This document shows, one piece after another, positions 60,481 to 64,000 of a DNA stretch of 64,000 nucleotides. The translations under genes were made by a program, and so were the position numbers. The notes below the pieces were generated by a model that searched no databases, was not told the origin of the DNA, and worked only from the letters and a program-made list of their open reading frames with translations. The stretch is from Marivita sp046591575. GTDB taxonomy: Bacteria; Pseudomonadota; Alphaproteobacteria; Rhodobacterales; Rhodobacteraceae. Each line of letters starts with the position of its first letter. The first letter of the stretch is position 1. The stretch lies in NCBI RefSeq assembly GCF_046591575.1, contig NZ_JBIQWA010000006.1, forward strand, positions 124,001 through 188,000. Reading direction: 5' to 3'.

Positions 60481-62028
60481 TTATTGGACAGCGGCGCAAG
60501 GTGTTGTGCCGCGATCGGTATCCGCCCCATTGTGGGACGCAATCGGAAAGTCCGGCCCGTTCGGAGACAGGCGCATCCCCGCGCGCAGCCGTGTAAACGG
60601 CAGGTCCGCCGGATCAAGCGGCATTGGACCGGGCGCGCAGGCAATCAGGATATCGCGGGCAATGGGCGCGAAATCGGCGCGGAAATGGGTCGAGCTTTTG
60701 ACCACCAGCAGGTCCATGTCCTCGGGGGTGATGCCGACAAAGCGGAACATCTCGCGATCTGCCATCTGGGCGATCCGACTGGTTATAACAACGCGCACAC
60801 CGCCAATCCGCAGACAGGCTGAAAGCCCAAGATCAAGGCGCGTGCCGCCGTAATAGGGGCCCGTTGCGTCGATCTTTCCATCCGAGAGCGTTTCGACCAG
60901 GGCCTGCGCTTCAATCGGGATATCATCGGGCAAACCCTCATGCCCGCCGATGCGAAACAACGCGCTTTGGCCCTGCCCCAGCGCATGGGCGCGCGATGCG
61001 GCGTGGGGATCGACGATCAGGCCAATCGCTGCGTTTTCTGCCTTGGCGGTCAACAGCGCGCGCAACAGTCCTGTGGTTGCGGACACTCCGCCCGCGCCGG
61101 GGTTGTCCTGGGTGTCGGCGATCACCACCGGGCCTGTGCCCGCCACCGCGCAGGCGCGGGCAATCGCGGCGTCGGGTGCGTATGTGGGTCCGCGAAAGGC
61201 AGGTTCTGCCGCGGCATAGCTGGCCGCAATACGGTCTGCGGCGCGATCTGCCTGATCCTGTGTGGGCGCATAGGCCAGCGCGGCGGGGCCGCAATCGGGG
61301 ATGTCAGCCGCCGGGAACCCCATGAAAAGCGACGCCGAGGTGACGCCCTCTGCCTCGATCCGGTCAAGTTCGGCATACAGGTCTTGGGCCGGGGCATGAT
61401 CTGTGCACTGGAACGGGATCGGTACGAGATAGGACATTTGTCGAAACGCCTTGGCCGGTCGCCGCCCAGAACGCATCATATCATTCAGCAGATGCGCGGC
61501 GCGTGTGCCGGTCTGGGCCATGTCGACATGCGGATAGGTCCGAAAGCCCACAAGAATATCGGCCGCCTCGACCATATCACGGGATATGTTGCCGTGCAGA
61601 TCAAGCGCGGCGACCATCGGCACATCCGGGCCAACAACCGCGCGCACCCGGCGCAACAGCTGACCTTCGCCGTCGTCCAGATGCTCGGCCACCATCGCGC
61701 CGTGCAGGTCCAGAAAGACACCGTCCAACGCGCCCGCATTTGTGATATGGGCAAGGATGTCATCAGTGATCGCATCATATGCGGATTGCGTGACATGGGC
61801 AGACGGAATGGCCCCGGCCCATAGGATCGGTTCAATCGACCAGCCCAATCGGGCTGCGGTGTCCAATGCGCCACTGATTCCCAGATTGACGTCTTTGGCC
61901 GCGTCGATCATCGCCGGACCCTGGGTCATCGGAATGTATCCGCCGCCCAGACGAAACGCGTCCTGCCCCGCTTTGGACGGGGCAAAGGTGTTGGTTTCAT
62001 GAAGAAAGCCAGCAAAGGCGACTTTCAT
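60481..62028 (-). CDS. M81 family metallopeptidase (MlrC/microcystinase C-like)
   Basis: 515 residues with the MlrC layout: FAGFLHETNTFAP at the N-terminus, DGVFLDLHGAMVAEHLDDGEG, AALDLHGNISRDMVEAADILVGFRTYPH, and in the C-terminal domain VIADTQDNPGAGG. Members are zinc enzymes of broad distribution acting on peptides or D-amino-acid-containing compounds; only a few degrade microcystin. GGGAGATATAT directly upstream of ATG fixes the start. First gene of the peptide operon, divergent from the IclR regulator. Confidence 0.88.
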   Translation of the reverse strand: MKVAFAGFLHETNTFAPSKAGQDAFRLGGGYIPMTQGPAMIDAAKDVNLGISGALDTAARLGWSIEPILWAGAIPSAHVTQSAYDAITDDILAHITNAGALDGVFLDLHGAMVAEHLDDGEGQLLRRVRAVVGPDVPMVAALDLHGNISRDMVEAADILVGFRTYPHVDMAQTGTRAAHLLNDMMRSGRRPAKAFRQMSYLVPIPFQCTDHAPAQDLYAELDRIEAEGVTSASLFMGFPAADIPDCGPAALAYAPTQDQADRAADRIAASYAAAEPAFRGPTYAPDAAIARACAVAGTGPVVIADTQDNPGAGGVSATTGLLRALLTAKAENAAIGLIVDPHAASRAHALGQGQSALFRIGGHEGLPDDIPIEAQALVETLSDGKIDATGPYYGGTRLDLGLSACLRIGGVRVVITSRIAQMADREMFRFVGITPEDMDLLVVKSSTHFRADFAPIARDILIACAPGPMPLDPADLPFTRLRAGMRLSPNGPDFPIASHNGADTDRGTTPCAAVQ

Positions 62029-62066
62029 ATATATCTCCCACCCTTAACGCGACGCAGCCATTCTTG

Positions 62067-62101
62067 GTATTGTATATCGCTGTGCAATACATCTATATTG
62101 C
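62067..62101. promoter_or_regulatory. Inverted repeats in the M81/IclR divergent region (possible operator)
   Basis: GTATTG (62067-62072) and CAATAC (62085-62090) are perfect arms. GCAAT (62084-62088) and ATTGC (62097-62101) form an overlapping second pair with an 8-base spacer. They sit between the two divergent starts, in AT-rich DNA suited to promoters. Confidence 0.4.
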
Positions 62102-62151
62102 TACACGATCGTAGTGGCAGATTTGCCCCTGCGTCAATACCGGAGCGGCCC

Positions 62152-62961
62152 ATGTCCCAAAGTTTTCGTGCGAACCCGCCAGACCCGCTTGAATACGAGG
62201 CAGAGTCCGATCGCTTATTCGTTAAATCCGCAGCCAAGGCCGTGCGCGTGCTCAGCGCATTTCATGCCGCTCATGGCCCCTTGAGCCTTTCGGAGATTGC
62301 GAAAAAAGCGGCCATTGACCGGTCATCGGCGCAGCGCATTGTTCATACATTGATGCTATCGGGCCATTTGCGGCGCAGCGCCGATGATCAGGGGTATTTG
62401 CCCGGAATTCGCCTGTTGGATCATACGCTTGATGTGCTGCGGCTTGACCCGGTCATCCAAAAGGCAACGCCGGTTCTGCTCGAATTGCGCAAAGCGGTGC
62501 GGGAACGTGTTGATCTGAGCCTGTTTCACGCCAATCGGCTGGTCTATGCCCTGCGTATGCAAAGCAAGCGAGAGACGTTTTACGCCACGCTGGTCGGGCA
62601 CAGTGTGCCGCTTTATTGCACCGCGGGGGGACGTGCCATCCTGGCGGTTATGCCAGAAGAGGACGCCCGCGCGCATTTGGGACCATCGCCGCTGCCCAGC
62701 TACACCCGTGACACCCGGACCGATGTCGATGATATCATGGACAGTCTGAAAGAGGCCCAAAGGGATGGGTTTGCCATTGTGATCGGAGAGTTTGCGCAAG
62801 GCGAGATCGCCTTGGGCGTGGCGATCACACAAGACAGCGGAGAGCCGCTTGGCGCGATCCATGTTGCGGGGTCGCTGTCGGAATGGACGCCGGACAGCTT
62901 TATTCAACACGTGGCCCCGCTTGCCACTGCCGCTGCTCGCGAAGTCATTGTCAGCCTCTAG
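62152..62961 (+). CDS. IclR-family transcriptional regulator
   Basis: 269 residues: winged helix-turn-helix (SAAKAVRVLSAFHAAHGPLSLSEIAKKAAIDRSSAQRIVHTLML) preceded by a 25-residue tail, then the IclR effector domain (PVLLELRKAVRERVDLSLFHANRLVYALRMQSKRE, and the LYCTAGGRAILAVMPEE and GEIALGVAIT blocks). It diverges from the M81-led peptide operon with 123 bases between starts, so that operon is its probable target; it may also act on the FGGY kinase gene, whose stop lies 37 bases after its own. Confidence 0.9.
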   Translation: MSQSFRANPPDPLEYEAESDRLFVKSAAKAVRVLSAFHAAHGPLSLSEIAKKAAIDRSSAQRIVHTLMLSGHLRRSADDQGYLPGIRLLDHTLDVLRLDPVIQKATPVLLELRKAVRERVDLSLFHANRLVYALRMQSKRETFYATLVGHSVPLYCTAGGRAILAVMPEEDARAHLGPSPLPSYTRDTRTDVDDIMDSLKEAQRDGFAIVIGEFAQGEIALGVAITQDSGEPLGAIHVAGSLSEWTPDSFIQHVAPLATAAAREVIVSL

Positions 62962-62998
62962 CGATGTGCCCGCGATCTCCGGCTTGCGGGCAGGCGCG

Positions 62999-64000
62999 CT
63001 AGGCCAATGCCTGTTTAAGCGCGGGGTAAAGCGCGTAGTAGCGGGCGTAGATGTCATCATAGGCGGCGACGGCAGCCGGGTTCGGCTCGATCACGCGGCC
63101 GGGTTTGACCATTGCGGCAATGCCGTCATCAATGGTTTCAAAATGCCCCGCCCCATGCGCGGCAAGGATCGCTGATCCCAGCGTGGGGCCATCACTGGAC
63201 GCGGGAATACGCACTGGCAGACCTGCGGTATCGGCGTGGATTTGCATGAACAGGTCCGAATTCGTGGCCCCACCCCCGGCAACCATTTCGCGGCCCTCAT
63301 AGCCGCCCTTGGCAAAGGCGTCGAGGATTGTGCGGGTGCCCATGGCAATGCCTTCCATGATGGCACGGAAAACGTGATGCGGCTCATGCGCCAGCGTCAG
63401 CCCCGTGATCGCCCCGCGTGACAGCGCATCGGTATAGGGTGTCCGGTTGCCCTGAAAGTGATCTTGGACAATCAGGCCGTCGGCCCCCGGAGCAAGCTGG
63501 GCGGCTTTGCGGTTCATGTCGTCAAAATCAAGATGCCCGCCGACGAACCGGCGCAACCAGTTGAGGATCGATCCGGTCGAGGTTTGGCCGCCTTCGATGA
63601 TATACCGATCCGGATAGACGATATCGGCATAGGCCCCCCACATTCCGGGCGCGTGAAACGGTCGTTCGGTCACGCCGAATTGCAGGTGGGACGATCCGGT
63701 GATCAGGCACAGCTGACCAGGTTGCGACACGCCAAGCCCGATCATGCCAATCAGCGCATCGGCCCCGCCCTGCACAAGTTTTGTCCGCGTCGTCAGCCCA
63801 AGGTCATTGGCCGCCTGTGGCGTCAATGGCCCGACCACCTCGCCGGGGGCGGCAACCCGCGCAGGCCATTTATGCACAAGATCCGCCATGCCCAACGCCG
63901 CGACCAGGCTTTCGGCCCAGCCGCCCTCGCGGTTCGCGTAATGCCAGCGCAGACCGACATTGTTCAAAGAGGCACAGCGCTCGCCGGTCAGGCGCAGGGT
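62999..64000 (-). CDS. FGGY-family carbohydrate kinase, C-terminal part (5' end outside window)
   Basis: About 333 codons are present and the frame is still open at the window edge (upstream residues TLRLTGERCASLNNV). FGGY features are the NNVGLRWHY segment, VQGGADALIGMIGLGV, the ITGSSHLQFGVT phosphate-loop region, DHFQGNRTPYTDALSRGAITGLTL and the ADP-binding MVAGGGATNSDLFMQIHADTAGLPV. It phosphorylates a pentose, polyol or similar sugar; the specificity is not evident. It converges on the iclR gene. Confidence 0.87.
   Translation of the reverse strand, partial: TLRLTGERCASLNNVGLRWHYANREGGWAESLVAALGMADLVHKWPARVAAPGEVVGPLTPQAANDLGLTTRTKLVQGGADALIGMIGLGVSQPGQLCLITGSSHLQFGVTERPFHAPGMWGAYADIVYPDRYIIEGGQTSTGSILNWLRRFVGGHLDFDDMNRKAAQLAPGADGLIVQDHFQGNRTPYTDALSRGAITGLTLAHEPHHVFRAIMEGIAMGTRTILDAFAKGGYEGREMVAGGGATNSDLFMQIHADTAGLPVRIPASSDGPTLGSAILAAHGAGHFETIDDGIAAMVKPGRVIEPNPAAVAAYDDIYARYYALYPALKQALA

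Noticed and set aside
60481..62028. Microcystin degradation locus
   Set aside because: The M81/MlrC fold is widespread and mlrA, mlrB and mlrD are absent; a general peptide role is more likely.
1..64000. CRISPR arrays, tRNA or rRNA genes, prophage
   Set aside because: No regularly spaced direct repeats, no cloverleaf with a CCA-adjacent acceptor stem, and no phage structural genes were recognised by eye.

Overview
The window looks like a piece of chromosome from a marine or soil alphaproteobacterium of the Rhodobacterales (Roseobacter-like) type. The evidence is high GC, many ATGA-coupled starts, three-component and ABC uptake systems for organic acids and peptides, the aerobic (cob) cobalamin pathway, and the alphaproteobacterial GlpSTPQUV glycerol importer. 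The genus is not fixed by anything I can see. No tRNA, rRNA, CRISPR array, prophage or replication origin was recognised.

Layout. 1-3944: end of an EamA exporter, 3-hydroxyanthranilate dioxygenase, and a TRAP (DctPQM) importer with a hairpin terminator between P and Q. 4115-5203: Tat-exported serine hydrolase. 5581-11756: a cluster holding two near-copies of a unit made of a 546-residue lactate-permease-family carrier plus a roughly 70-residue membrane protein; the copies flank a gamma-glutamyltransferase-family enzyme and a UspA-type protein. 11943-14321: patatin-like phospholipase and a convergent MFS exporter. 14458-20582 (leftward): a branched-chain-amino-acid-type (HAAT) ABC importer whose operon ends in two lactonase-like hydrolases, diverging from a LacI-type regulator (20716-21729). 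21845-24791: TAXI-type TRAP importer.

24852-39300 is a cobalamin block. A first B12 riboswitch precedes a DUF1636 protein, cobW, cobN, cobG, cobH, cobI, cobJ, (cobK in antisense), cobL, cobE, cobM and cobB. A second B12 riboswitch precedes a CbiM-like cobalt permease and cobF. Together these supply every ring-modifying step from precorrin-2 to hydrogenobyrinate a,c-diamide, plus the large cobaltochelatase subunit. cobA, cobST and the late genes must lie elsewhere.

39396-43579 is the least ordinary region: a transposon bounded by 25-bp terminal inverted repeats and an exact 5-bp target duplication (CAGCG). It is wholly decayed inside. It holds a TOPRIM/OLD nuclease remnant, a TniB-like ATPase fragment, a PepSY membrane redox gene broken by a TGA and truncated, an intact DUF2271 gene and an intact small PepSY gene, and a response regulator killed by an early TAG and fused out of frame to the tail of a histidine kinase.

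43927-50030: glycerol importer glpSTPQUV with a REP-like palindrome inside the operon and a strong terminator after it. 50123-51286: iron-type alcohol dehydrogenase. 51335-62028 (leftward): a peptide operon of M81/MlrC-like enzyme, dipeptide-type ABC importer, two M20 peptidases and a second cytosolic gamma-glutamyltransferase-family enzyme, diverging from an IclR regulator (62152-62961). The window ends inside an FGGY carbohydrate kinase.
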